The notes: generated from the letters alone by a model not told the origin. Positions 46,515 through 58,579 are shown, counted from the first letter of the stretch. The stretch is DNA of 64,000 nt from Seriola aureovittata (GCF_021018895.1 NC_079368.1:863501-927500); one strand, 5' to 3'. A program made the numbers and translations.

Positions 46515-48164
46515 ACACTACAGCAGAGTTCGGTGCAGGACTGAACAGTGATGGATTGGGTCCCACAGGCCTCTGGTGTGTTCATTTCCAGAGTCCAGCC
46601 GGTGGCTCAGGTCATCCCAGGGATCAAAGGCTACGACTGGATCACGGCAGCATCCTTCCCACTGGTCCAGGGACTTACATCCCCCTTCCCCCACCACCAC
46701 CAGCACCCCAACCCCCCCCCCCCCCCCTTCTTTCTCTGGATGAAGACAGTTAGAAAGTTATGTTCTCCTGTGTGACAGCTTCTTCATCCACCTCTCTCTG
46801 ATAGAGGACACCCTGTTTTTTTCCTCATTTTACTTATTGATATTGAATACTCATGTTCAAGCTGTCTAATTCTCCTGAGTACCATAAACACAACAACCAG
46901 TGAAATTTACAGTTGCAGCAATGGAACAATGAAAGTACATGTTATTGCATGTTTTAGTCCATTCACTAAACCTGAGCTATAACTTTTCTTTTTAATTTTT
47001 TTCTGTTTTTTTAGATATTTCGGATATTTCCAAACAATGTATCTCAGATTTCACACTGAATGTATATGACATATAGGCCTACTGGTGTTTTTTTCAGATC
47101 TCAGAATACTTCTTAACAAAGTTTACTTAAATAAAAAAAAAGGAACCATGAACAGGTGGGGAGTGATCCTTTCTCTATAACAAAATTATTTATTGATTCG
47201 GTAAATAATTTCAGACCTATGGGGTGTTACAGAGTCCAGTATGCAGTATATTGTTCCAATTTATGATTGACAAATGCTGTCATCTTCTCTATTTTATAAA
47301 TGTCCATTGTAATTTCCTTATATAAGAATTTCCTGGTAAGATTCTTTTTACCTGCCACCAGCAGTATATTCATTAAAGATTTATCTCAACCAGTCTTGTG
47401 GTATACAATATATCCAAAATATATTGTCTCCATTTCTGGGGCCTTGTGTATCTTTCTCCAATATTCTCTGATGACAGGTTTCACCCTTCACATACAATCC
47501 CATTTTTTCCTACAAACCCAACCAATGCCGAGTCAACGTTGCCATCTTTACAGACCAACAGCACTTGGCTACTGTGAGTCTTCCCCGTCAAGACAACGGC
47601 ACAACTCGTGAACTTACCTTTTCAATGAAGATCCAAAAAAGCAGGAAGATTCGAAAACCCTGATAATGAAAGATCAAAAAAGTAAGAGCCATGATGATTC
47701 ATGGTGGAGAAATGTAATCGGTGCCATAGATTTCTTTTGATGCCAAAATATTATACATCTCTGAGTCATGATTTTACAACTCTGCAAAGATTGAATTATA
47801 TGCTCCACTGTCAAGAAACATGGGAGAAAAACAGCAGATTTAGCATGATGGTACATCGGTCTCACTATACACTTGCATGTACACTGTGCATAACTGGATA
47901 AGGTTAAACAGTTGACCCACAATCAAACTTTTTACTGAACAATACTGAATTTGAGAAAGTCTAATAATGCAATAACATTTGTATGGTCCATTAAGATTAA
48001 TTGTGATTTAGTTTTCATAACTTCTAAAGGTTCTCAGTTTTGAAGTAAGATGATGATTTTGATGTCTACATTTAGGATAAAAAGGTGTGTAAGTCCTCAA
48101 TCCTTTACAGTAATTTAACTTAATACTTTTGAATGCACTCAAACAAACAATCATAAATCTCAGT

Positions 48165-48166
<2 letters not shown>

Positions 48167-48201
<35 letters not shown>
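48167..48201. repeat. (TA)n microsatellite
   Basis: TA array of about 35 bp. Confidence 0.96.
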
Positions 48202-48203
<2 letters not shown>

Positions 48204-49570
48204 TTATAGGTCTGTACAAGTTAGCTAAATGTATATGTATATGTGCTAAAATATAAGATAAACAGCCCAATTGGCCTTTCCCCAAAACACAGCCAATTTG
48301 ATACTTTCATTTGGAGAGTTGATTAATTTTAAATCTGGAGACTTTTAAATCTTTTAATTAGAAAACTTCATAGAACTCAACAGTCCTCCTCAGGGGCTTT
48401 AACATCAGCCCCTAGCTTTTTCTCAGTGTGGTTCCCATCTCACTAAACGGAGTATGTGAGGGGTTAGATGCTGGGGATAAGCTCTTGTGGGTAAAGCTCC
48501 ATGAAATGGAGCAATGGGATTATGGGGTCCATATACAAGTCTCCAGCAATCCTCTCTGAAATGGGTCTCCCCTCATTCAGAGTGTCTACGTTTCATCTCT
48601 TTGTGTTCTGATCTATTTCTCCTGAATCCAATAGGTTAGATTGGTGCTTGTCAACAGAGACACCAGTGGTGACCTGTAGGCAGAGTGACTCACCTGTACA
48701 GAACTTGCAGATACAACACGTTCACAACACAACTGTTGTTGTCTTGGTCTGAGTCAAAAACTCATCGAATATATCGATAAAAATCATGTAGATTTGATGC
48801 ATATTGTTGTCCATCATTACATTTTAAACAGCAGTGTCCCTCCCAGGCTACTGTAGGTCAGCAAGTTCACCTGTGGCCTTCATGATATCCTGCAGTGGTA
48901 AAGTGATGAGATTCATAATAAAAATGAGCAGAACCATGTCCCCTCCACAGGGATGGAGATGTGACATTGAAAAAACAGTGATCTAATACTGAAGCAGAGT
49001 TTTAAGGACAAAAAACTGACCAGTAGTAATTTTTGAAATAAATTTTGACATACTATATAAGTTGTTTGTCTCCCCCTTCTGATACGAACTATAGGACCAT
49101 TTCCTGAATTAAATGCCACAGATGAACTGTCGCAATATATCACAATATGTCACAATAAGCAGGTACTAGGCCTAATATATACCGAACAGAGGCATCCTGC
49201 TGTGATCTTTGCTGCTGTTGTTGTTGCCATTTTCAGTGAGTCATGTTCTGTTACTTAGTTTTAGTTACTACATACGTTTTACAGTTTGCTTTCAGAACCT
49301 TCACACTGGTTAGATGAAGTAGTGCTCACAAGCGCAGGGGGTTTGGCGAATCGGAGGAAAGTTGGCTTTTAAGGCCTGAGCTAATATTGTGTGTTTCAGT
49401 CCGCAGCTTAGCTGAGGGTTGCATCACAGGCAGTTTGATATATTGATATATGTGTAATGTAGCATTTTTTTTCTGAGTAATGGTTGGAGGAGAAGCTTGT
49501 TTTGACTGCTTCTATCTTTCTGCAGCTTCATGATTTGTCGTTCGTCAGCTGACATCTTTTGCACCCAGTG

Positions 49571-49906
49571 GCAGGAGTTGGTCGCCATGGTTACAATAAT
49601 AAATGCTCATGGTCTGGTTAGGTTTATGCACAAAAGCTACTTGGTTAGGTTTAAGAAAAAGATCATGGTTTGGGTTAAAATAAGTACTTTCTTAACATTC
49701 GATGATCTTTGTTGTCATGGTTACCATAATAACAACATGGTTAATGGTCATGCCTGAAACAAACAACACAAATTGCTGCTTTTACACAGGAATCGAACAC
49801 TTTTCTCCTCTGAGAGAACTCTGTCATAATTACCAAGACCACTAGATGTCGCCTAGCAACGGTGGGTCATAGTTTGCTGCTGCACAGACGACCTAAGGGC
49901 TCGTTT
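49571..49906 (+). repeat. GGTTAGGTTTAGG family, plus-oriented copy
   Basis: It shares CCATGGTTACAATAATAA, GGTTAGGTTTAAGAAAAAGA, GGAATCGAACAC, CCACTAGATGTCGCCTAGCA and GGGCTCGTTT in the same order as the reverse complement of 51046-51475. Confidence 0.85.
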
Positions 49907-51045
49907 ATCTTTGATACTTTATGAAACTGGTGTTTAGATCAGTAAATGAATAAATGAAGTGGTTACGATGACTCACTGTGTTGTATGAGATCAGTGCGAT
50001 TAAAGAGACATTACTGTAACAAAACAGACATTCATATGAAATTATATGAAAATGAAATGAAAACAGAAATAACCTAATATCAGCTGTCCTGCCAGCAGGT
50101 AAATCAAACCCACTCTGAGCGTGTGCAGTTTTGACCGGGGTCTTCTGCTAATATTAAGCAGTCATTTGTGTCAGGAAATGATCTATAACTTATCCTATCA
50201 GTGGCCTCTTCACAGCATGGTGCAGAGACAATCTCCAAGCCAAACTAGCCCTTCTCTCTCTCTCAGCTGCTATCTTTAAATTGAAATATTGTGATTATTC
50301 CCCTGGTTCAGGGTAGGCTAGCTGTAATCGCCAGACAAATGATGTGGAAAAGCGATAAAAAGCTTCTCCCGGGAGACTCTTCTAGCTGGCCGAGTGACAC
50401 GGGCCGTGAGGAATACGAACTGCCGATGTGTCTATAGAGAGTGATCCAAGTTGTAGCAAAGCACTGCCTCAGAGCCATAGATCTGCACTGCTTAAAGGGG
50501 ATTTGACTAAACAAATGGCAGCATATGGTAGATGAGAGAGAGGAGGCGAGTGGAGAAAGGGAGAGGTGGCATTGTTTTCAGAGAGAAGGGGGGGGTGTAG
50601 TGAGAGGGGGTCCCGTATCTCTCCTCCCCTCTTCAATCTTTCATTATGTTGTCACACTCTAGCTGCATGCTTCCAGTAACACTTTAATTAGCCTCCATGA
50701 GTTTAATTGTGCATGTATGTCTGCCAGCTTGTTTTGCTGCGTAAATCTGTCTTGTTTGTTTTTTTCTCACTGCCGCTGCCTCCGCTGCAGGAAACACTCT
50801 GCACCTTCAGCCTCAGCCCTCACCTTTTATTTTCATTTCTTTACTCACAACATACTGTAGGTAGAGGTTGTCTGAAGTTACTGTCTCATGTAACCTTTTT
50901 TTTACATTTAAAGAATGCATGACAACGTTTTTGATCTTACTCCATCAACAGATTCCTGTGACAGATGGTTGAATTAAACTTTACTGATAGCATTATTTGA
51001 AGCATTTGTTCAATTAAAACTGAAGTCCTGAGACTGTCCTGTACA
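49907..51045. other. Spacer between the inverted repeat pair, with a complex unique block
   Basis: About 50080-50520 is complex, repeat-free sequence and a candidate regulatory element. The rest is pyrimidine- and purine-rich unique DNA without a recognised exon. Confidence 0.5.
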
Positions 51046-51475
51046 AAACGAGCCCATAGGTCATCTGTGCAGCAGGTTATTATGACCCATAGTTAGGTTT
51101 TGTTGCTAGGCGACATCTAGTGGTCATAGTAATGATAGGACAGTAACAAAGGTAAACGTGCTGTGACAATGTATAAAGAGAGTCAAAGACCATGTCAGGA
51201 GGAAGTTGTGGTGGAGAGCGGTGTTCGATTCCCATGTGAAACCAGCTGTTTATATTGTTTCTGTTATCCATGACTGTTTGTTGTTATTGTTGTAACCATG
51301 ACAACAGAGATTGTCTAATGCTGAGGAAGTATGTATTTTAACAGAAATCACCATCTTTTCCTAAACCTAACCAAGCCATGACCGTTATTATAGTAACCAT
51401 GGTGACAAAGGTAGGCAGGCCGCAGTCGGTACAGTTGGGATGTTTATTATTGTAACCATGACAACCAAGGTCCGG
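51046..51475 (-). repeat. GGTTAGGTTTAGG family, minus-oriented copy
   Basis: The reverse complement matches 49571-49906 from the CCATGGTTACTATAATAA segment through GGGAATCGAACAC and CCACTAGATGTCGCCTAGCA to GGGCTCGTT. Together the two form a large inverted repeat with a 1.1-kb spacer. Confidence 0.85.
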
Positions 51476-52115
51476 TAGGCCTAATGCTGTAGGGGCGCTA
51501 TTTCGTGAGACACTACTATGGGTCGTATCAGGGGGTTGATGGCTGTTCAGGTTGGAGGAAGTCGGCCTTTTATATGATCATATTTCATGTTTATATCGCA
51601 ATTTTGTAAAATAAAATCAATCAATAAATAAATACCTGAAGAGTGATATAATGTGTTAGAACGTGAGTTATCCACACTGTAAAGCCTCTGAGACAGATTT
51701 GGAATAATTAAGTTGACTTGACTCGATTTATAAGCATATTACATTATATAATAATAAATATAAAAAATGGAAAAATTCCTAATGGATGAGAAAACATTTT
51801 TTTGTTGTATTTTTGTTTGTGAGTCAGCATTTCAACAAACTCTCTCATGGAAATCTGAATGAAGATTGAATATGTGTGTCCAGTCGTGGCTCAGCATGTA
51901 GAGGAGGTGAAACACTGTCACGCTTCTCACTGACAAGAAGACCACACTCACACATCCTGATACAAACAAGCGATCAGAGCAGCTCTGGAAGTCCTCCTCT
52001 GTTTCTCTTCTTCCCTTATTCTTTGTGGCGAAACAAGGAGTGGGCAGGTTTTCTGGCTGTAGGAGGTTTAGCAGCCTGGAGCTAACAGGAGCATCAAACC
52101 ACGGCTGTGTGTTTC

Positions 52116-52162
<47 letters not shown>

Positions 52163-52364
52163 TGGAGCTGCTGTGTTGCTGTTGGTGCTGCTACCACTTG
52201 CCTCCGTCTCCTCCCTTCTCTGGCCTAATCAGCAAAACAGCCTCAGCTGCCCCTTCGGATCCCCTGCCAGGGTCCCTATCATCCTCTGATCAAATATTAA
52301 TGTGTGATACTGAGGTTGCTCACTAATCCAAAGCCAATTAATATTATCTGTCAATTATTTACAG
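51476..52364 (+). other. dennd1a: Sequence upstream of the dennd1a exon, intronic if exons 1-2 lie to its left
   Basis: It includes a TG array at 52119-52161. The last 40 bp, AT-rich and ending TTATTTACAG, form the acceptor region. No earlier dennd1a exon was recognised. Confidence 0.55.
52119..52161. repeat. (TG)n microsatellite
   Basis: TG array of about 43 bp. Confidence 0.96.
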
Positions 52365-52408
52365 ATCCTGAGGTGCGGAGGCAGATCCCCGAGGACTATA
52401 TCGACCAG
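52365..52408 (+). CDS. dennd1a: dennd1a internal exon (uDENN region)
   Basis: DENND1A (connecdenn 1) is an endocytic DENN-domain guanine-nucleotide exchange factor for Rab35. The 44-nt exon follows a TTATTTACAG acceptor and ends CAG before the donor GTTCAG. With a G from the previous exon it reads D-PEVRRQIPEDYIDQ. The human protein has DPEVQRQFPEDYSDQ at about residues 30-44, where I also recall a 44-nt exon with the same phase. The exon is too short to show in an ORF scan. DENND1A is the known neighbour of LHX2, and its orientation here, divergent from lhx2, is as in human. Exons 1-2 (MGSRIK.., TFEVYVEV..) and exon 4 (LQTLTKFCFPF..) were not recognised in the window, so the flanking introns are long or the early exons are elsewhere. 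Confidence 0.85.
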
Positions 52409-53650
52409 GTTCAGAATACGTAATTGACTTCCTCTTTGCCCCCCCCCCAACACACACACAAACACACACCAAGCCCAGCCTCCCTTCATTCTTTCTTCCT
52501 CTCCCCGTCTTGCGTACTTTCATTTTTTCCCTCTCTTTTCATCTCCTCCTTCCTTTTTTGTTTATGTGTGTCTTTTAAAGCCTAAATGCTTGTCTTTTCA
52601 GTGTTTCAGGGTGAACAGCGCAGGATGCTGCCTGGGCATTAGCATTGCTGATATATCTGACATTGCGGGATGGGGAGGTTGGCGGGGGTGGGGGTGAGGG
52701 GCTGGTGGAGGGGGCTGTGCTTTGCCAGGGCTTTGTGTCTGACTCTCATACATTGCAGTCAGGGAATACTGTTATTAGTTTTTATCAGTGATGTGCAACA
52801 ACATGACATATGTTTCAAATCCCCGCGCCTAGTGATTTGGGTTGTTAGCTCCAATTACTTCCATTGTTATTCCAATAGATGCTGAATTTGCTGTTGGCAT
52901 GCATTTTCCCTCATGGAGGTGGCCTTGCAAGGTAGGAACTTGGTTGACTAATGCATAAAACTACACACCTAGAAACACACACTTACTGTTTTTGTCCTTT
53001 ACTTCCTCTCTCAGTCATGTGACGGCTGAGGGAAGCGGCAGCTCGGTGGTAATGGAGTTTTCACCCTTAGAAGTCTCTATTTCACACGGTAAAGAGACTC
53101 TGCTGCTGCCTCTGCCTCTTTTAGCTTATGTAGCTGTCTGCACAGGGGGGGTGGGGGGTCAGGGAGGGCCTGCTAGTGGTGATGGCGTTCGGGGTAGGGG
53201 TGGAGGGGAGACTGGCATCTGAGAGGGAATAATGATGGACCGCCATTTGGATCCCTTGAGCCACAAAGCCGGCTCTTCTGCCTCTACAGAATAGGAGAGA
53301 AAAAAGGCCGCAGAAGAAAGGCGGGATGAAAGAAGAGGGGAGTTGTTTCTGACAGTGTATTTGTGCTGTTACTAAACTCCCATCACCTCCCATAATGCAC
53401 TTTGACCTGCTAGGGCCTCTAATTGGCTGGCTCGGTGAGGAGTCACAAAATGTTGAGGTTTCAGTCCACTCCTCTGTCTTCCAATTTTCCATCTCCGTCC
53501 AGCTGGTGTTGTGATGTACGGCTGGTTTTTGCCGTGCGGCACATGTTGCACTAACTAGCTCCTCTGCCCCGAGTTCTGTCTTCGTCAGGTCTTTGTACGC
53601 TGCTCTTTCTAATAAATATAGCGGAGTTGTTTTGCTAGTGTTATCCCAAA

Positions 53651-53685
53651 CCCCCCCACCCCCACCCCCACCCCCACCCCCACCC
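53651..53685. repeat. (CCCCCA)n tract
   Basis: Five near-perfect units. The minus strand carries five G5 tracts separated by single T residues, an ideal G-quadruplex pattern. Confidence 0.93.
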
Positions 53686-54422
53686 GTTAAACATGAGCTA
53701 GAAGATGGCTTCCTCTCGTTAGTCGTGGCTTCAGCGCTCAGATCTCACTGTTTGTGGGAGCGGTTTAATCTGATATGTAAATACAGTGTTTGATCCAAAG
53801 CGATAGTCTAACGAGCAAAAATCTCTGCTTTTCTCCGCCTTTCCTGCGCTGGTAATTAAAACAAAGCCTGTTTGGGCTTTTCTCCTCCATCTCTTGTCGT
53901 TTCTGTCTGTCTCTTCCTTGTCTTTCTGCCTCTTTTCCTCTCCTCTATCTCTCTCCTTCCCTGCCTCTCTGTGTCTCTTTGACATGAGTGCAGAGCAGTC
54001 TTGATTTTTACACATTTCATCCTTTACACCAGGCAGCTGCTGCATATTTTGTCAGAGCTGTTGCTGTGAAGTACGTTTGTCATATTGGAAACGCAATGTT
54101 TGAAGCCAGGCTCTTTTGAAGTGGCTGATGTGAGGTTGTTTTAACTGGAAGGCAAAGGGACGGCAGTAGCCTGTAATGGGGGAGTATTCAAATGACTGAC
54201 CTCTAGATGACAGACCCAACCAACTGCGCTATGAATAAACAGCAGCTTGATGTGGCGCTTTACGCTGCGCTTTGTTCAGGTGTTGATATTATGGTCCTAT
54301 CATACTGCCTGCTAAATGACTGAAGGTCACTGGTGTCTGTGGGATGGCGCTGGGATCCATTTAGCTGAGAGCTGAACAGTGAAAAGACCACGAGTGAGTG
54401 CACAGAGCCAGTCCTCCTGGTG

Positions 54423-54526
<104 letters not shown>

Positions 54527-54966
54527 TGCCGATGACTCTTCAGAACCATATGAAGATATATTTACCTCACACATAATAAAAAATGGATGATTTGCTTGTT
54601 TCAGTCATATAGCACAGTGAGCTGAAGTGGCGGGAAACTCATTAAATACAATCACTGACCACAGAAAGATTTGTTGTTTGACCATTTACATCTGCTCTGT
54701 ATGAAGCTGGCCAGTGTCATGTTACTACTCATCATCTAAGATCCAGTTAAGTCACGACCTCTCTGTTCTGTTTCTGTGTTTTCTCTTGGTGATTTCACTT
54801 GTATTGGACGGTTGATATTTTAGAAACATAACAAACACTGAAAACATTGGAAACAGGGATGTTGTGGGTATATATGTGTCTTAACCACTTTCCAAGAGGC
54901 CATGTAAATTCAGCAACGAGCCTCTGTCCCAGCGACAGTCAGAGCAGCAGCCATTTCGTTTTCAGG

Positions 54967-55425
54967 TTGTCCGTCCATCTCATTCTTGTGGATTTGATAT
55001 TTCAGTAACGCTTTGACAGAACTTCTTCAGATTTGGCATAAAACATTCAACTAGGACTCAAGGATGAACTGATTAGAATTTGGGGGTCAAAGGTCAAGAT
55101 CAAGGCTACTTCACATTTTTGTGAATGCAATATAACAGGAACACCAGAGGGAACTTCCTCACTTCTGTCACTGTGACCTCACAAAACACATTTTTAGCCA
55201 TAACTCATGAATTCATCAACTAATAATGACACAGTTTATCTCAAATGTCTATAAATGTAAAATGAAGTGATGACATTTTATATCCAAAAGGTCAAAGGTC
55301 AGCTTCACTATGAAAACATAATGTTCTGCAAAAACACTTCTGTTCGTTATTCAACACTGTGACCGTGTTTCCTGATACTCAGCTGGTTGCTGGAGGGATA
55401 CAACCGTGAAGCGGTGATTCTAGTT
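54967..55425 (+). repeat. AGGTCA-bearing dispersed repeat, copy B
   Basis: It aligns with the copies at 38605 and 57066 and is longer in its middle, where a second AAAAGGTCAAAGGTCAGCTT segment occurs (55287-55306). It ends GCGGTGATTCTAGTTT. The palindromic response element of copies A and C is decayed here. Confidence 0.85.
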
Positions 55426-55625
55426 TCATCTAGATCCACACACAATATATTTTGCTGTTAATATGAATTTTCTGAATAAAGCAACAGCAGAAACAATCTC
55501 TGGCTGGATCACGTTCAGAGGTAATGTGTTTTTTGAATAAATGAAGCCACATTTATTAACAGCAAAGGAGTCACCAGGAGGTGGTTAAGGTGGATAGTGG
55601 TTTACAAAGTGCAGGACATGTCAGG

Positions 55626-55795
55626 GTCCTGTCTGTAGTTTAGGCAACAGAAACACTTTGGTTAAGGTTAATGAATGAATGAATGTTTTAGTTAAATGTA
55701 AATAAACAGCTTGTGAACTTTCAGTATGAAACCAGACCAAATAAACAGGATCTTTCTGACCTGAACCAAGAGCTGTGAACAGAACCAGGAACCAC
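55626..55795 (+). repeat. Dispersed repeat shared with 36187-36345, copy 2
   Basis: TCCTGTCTGTAGTTTAGGCA, AAATAAACAGCTTGTGAAC and CTGACCTGAACCAAGAGCTG follow the same order as in the 36.2-kb copy. Confidence 0.7.
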
Positions 55796-55889
55796 TGTAA
55801 TGATGCAGGTGGAGATTGCACTACAACATCAGATAGCCTGATGAAAAACAATCACAGACAGGTGATACAGGAAAAGCCGACATACAGTG

Positions 55890-56345
55890 TCTCTGTGGTG
55901 TAGTTCCACCATGTGTCTCCAGAACTTCACTGCTCCAGGTCTCTGAGCTGAACTGGAGGATGAACCATTCTTCATAAACATGTTCTCTCATCTGGTGTGT
56001 AGTTGATGGTGGTGGAGAGCGCTTTGAGGTGTTCAGCTGGACTCAGATCAGGTGACTGTGAAGGTAACAGCATGTGATTTCCATAATCTTTATCCTCATC
56101 AGACCATCAGAGACCCCTGTGACTCATGGATGGAGACTGTCATCCTGGAAGTGTCATCCTGGAAGAGACCCCTCCCAGCAGGATAAAGGTGATCACTCAG
56201 AACAACTTTGTATTGATGAGCAATGACCCCTCCCTCTAAGGGAAGGAGCCAGAAGATCCCCTCAATGTAAGGGTCCACCATTCATGCCTGGATCGTTCCC
56301 TTGGTCTCAAGTGTTCTGAAAAACACAGATCTGAACGTCAGCATC
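55890..56345 (-). pseudogene. Decayed Tc1/mariner-like transposase
   Basis: On the minus strand this matches a common fish DNA-transposon transposase. The ordered segments include CTGAGCTGAACTGGAGGATG, CATCTGGTGTGTAGTTGATG, GGATAAAGGTGATCACTCAG, AACAACTTTGTATTGATGAG, CAATGACCCCTCCCTCTAAG and GGATCGTTCCCTTGGT. Reading frames are broken, and a local duplication of TGTCATCCTGGAAG is visible at 56139-56164. Confidence 0.8.
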
Positions 56346-57065
56346 AGATTTTAAACATCTTCTGAAGAATCTGTGAGTTAATACTGACAAGAAATGGAGA
56401 AATCATTAAGAAAGGGTTACACCATGAGTCACAGTTCCTCCACCTGAGTCAAGCTCACACCAGAGACACTGAAAACATAGTTGTAACCTCAGTCTGTGAC
56501 TCTATAGTAGTAAACAGTAATAATTTAGTTTGTGAAGTGCAGTGACTCAGACTGGAGATGGATGTGTAGAAGGAGGTTCATGTTGAACTAGTTCATGTTG
56601 ATGTGTGTGAACTGAACTTTGAGCTCTTGTGAACTTACACAACACTGGTCCAAACATTTAGTGTCTTTTTGTTGTTTGTAATTTAACAGATAAACTGTAT
56701 ATCAGCAATGTAAAGACCCCCAGCTGCACCTGTCAAATCTTCTAGCTATTTAATTGTTAATTAATGTTAATTAAACCAGCTATGTTGTTAATTAATGAAT
56801 TAATGAATTATTATTTAATAACTGTAATTGGTTAGATGGGTCCTCCTGCAAAGGTAAAACCATCTTTTCTAACCTGAATCCAATAAAACTGATGAATGAA
56901 TCCAGTAAGGTTTCCTCCAGTTTTAAAGCTCTTGTTTTGTCAAACTGATTCAGTTTATTGCATCTAGAAGAATAAAAATGCTCAGTTCAATAAACATGAA
57001 TTAAAATCAGATGATAAAAGTTCTTTCATGCCTCTGGTGACAGCCAGAACTAGAGCAATGTTGTT
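56346..57065 (+). other. dennd1a: dennd1a intron, gene-free stretch
   Basis: AT-rich DNA with a TTAATTAA-rich patch at 56750-56820. Nothing else was recognised. Confidence 0.55.
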
Positions 57066-57365
57066 TTCAGATTGTCATGGACATGATATCTTAATAACAC
57101 CTTGATGGAACTTTTTCACATTTGGCCAAATATTCACAGTGTCTCAAGGATGGTCTTATCGGGTTTTGGTGGTCAAAGGTCAAAGGTCAAGGTCAGTGTG
57201 ACCTCAGAAAACACTTTTTAGTCATTACTCAAGACTTCACACAGCATTTATAACAAAATTTCACACAGATGGTTCATATTTTCTGTCTCTGGATAGGAAC
57301 AGGGATATAACCTGGAACTAGTCTGAATGGAGGAGGGATACAACCACGAGGAGGTGATTCTAGTT
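57066..57365 (+). repeat. AGGTCA-bearing dispersed repeat, copy C
   Basis: A shorter copy, ending ACGAGGAGGTGATTCTAGTT. It carries spaced AGGTCA half-sites and a perfect GGTCAGTGTGACC palindrome at 57191-57203. Confidence 0.85.
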
Positions 57366-57768
57366 CTGTTCTGTTTCCCTGATCACAGGTACAAACTTTG
57401 ACATGAAGAAAACTGATCCAGATCGTTCAACATTTCACAATCAGAAAACCTGCAACCCAGAGTTTGGAGGGGGGAGAGGGTAGAAGTGATTTCATAAGGA
57501 GACAAGTAAAGAAAGGGACAGAAGCCAAGAAATCTGGCTCTCTGCTTTTGATACACCACCTTCAACTTCTGGGCACGGCTCTGTTGACTTGATATTCTCC
57601 TAATTAATTTGTCTGCAGTTGGGTTACCTTGATGAAAGATTGCGTTTGGAGGGAGAGAACACCTGGTAGCATATGCTGCAGGGACTGATAGCACGGCAAC
57701 AGAGTGCCAGGTGCAGATAACAGACAGGACGATTCAGCAGATTGTGTATATGTTTGGGAGGAGAGAGG

Positions 57769-57771
<3 letters not shown>

Positions 57772-57806
<35 letters not shown>
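57772..57806. repeat. (CA)n microsatellite
   Basis: CA array of about 35 bp. Confidence 0.96.
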
Positions 57807-57808
<2 letters not shown>

Positions 57809-58579
57809 ACGTTTATATCTGAAACACTCGCACAAGTGAATTACACGTCAGGCAAACAACTTAATTTCAAGGTAATTGTTATCTTTTAACCATTTAGACC
57901 CTGTCTTCTTAAAATTATGTTGGTTTACAAATGATATCAAATATGTATGATGACTGAGTTGTGTTGTAATAATAAAAATAATAAAAATAATAATAATAAG
58001 TATTATTATTATTATTATTATATATAGGTAAGATAAAATGCTTAGTAAAAACGGGCCCTGCTCTGTAGGCCCACAGTTTCAGAGATGTTCTGCCCCAGTA
58101 AGTCCGGTGTTGGGCCAGAATTGCTGTAATAGCAATATTGACAGTATTTCGGGTGTTTCACATCATTTTTATTTTTATTTTTTTTAAAACAGGGCTTGCC
58201 TGGGGAAGTCAGATGCCTGTCCAAGAAGTCTTCTCTGGCTATGAGGCTGGTCCAGTGCCAATATTTAGGCACCACTGCAGGAAGCATTGTGCCCTCTCTG
58301 TAGCGAGGCAGAAATGAGGATGTGGAGGACAGATTGCTGGATGGGCATGTAGTGTGTTGGCTTGTGCACCGTCACAAAGCTATAACAGAAAAACTGCAAA
58401 CATGATCTATCTGGTTTCAGTTCAGCTGCCTAATCCTGACCAGACCTTTATTTCCCATAATCAGCATCCATCCCTTACATTAGTTGCAGATGTTATAGGA
58501 AGCAATTATTTGAAAGTTGGCATTGATGTAAAGAGGTTAGCATTTAACGCTATCTAACACAAACACACACGTCACTAAC

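Larger units (their letters stand above)
44894..49570. other. Intergenic stretch with a candidate regulatory block
   Basis: A complex unique block lies at about 45660-46180. TG and C tracts are at 46411-46514 and 46712-46727, and a TA array is at 48167-48201. The 46520-46700 segment is GC-richer unique DNA without a recognised family. No exon was found. Confidence 0.55.

Noticed and set aside
48516..48600. MGSIYKSPAI.. as a dennd1a first exon
   Set aside because: Only MGS agrees with the MGSRIKQNPE start, and there is no donor at the expected phase.
58042..58287. 81-codon minus-strand open frame (MLPAVVPKYWHWTSLIA..)
   Set aside because: No recognised family or conserved motif, and it includes a Lys-Asn run from an A-rich stretch. 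It may be a transposon fossil but cannot be supported.
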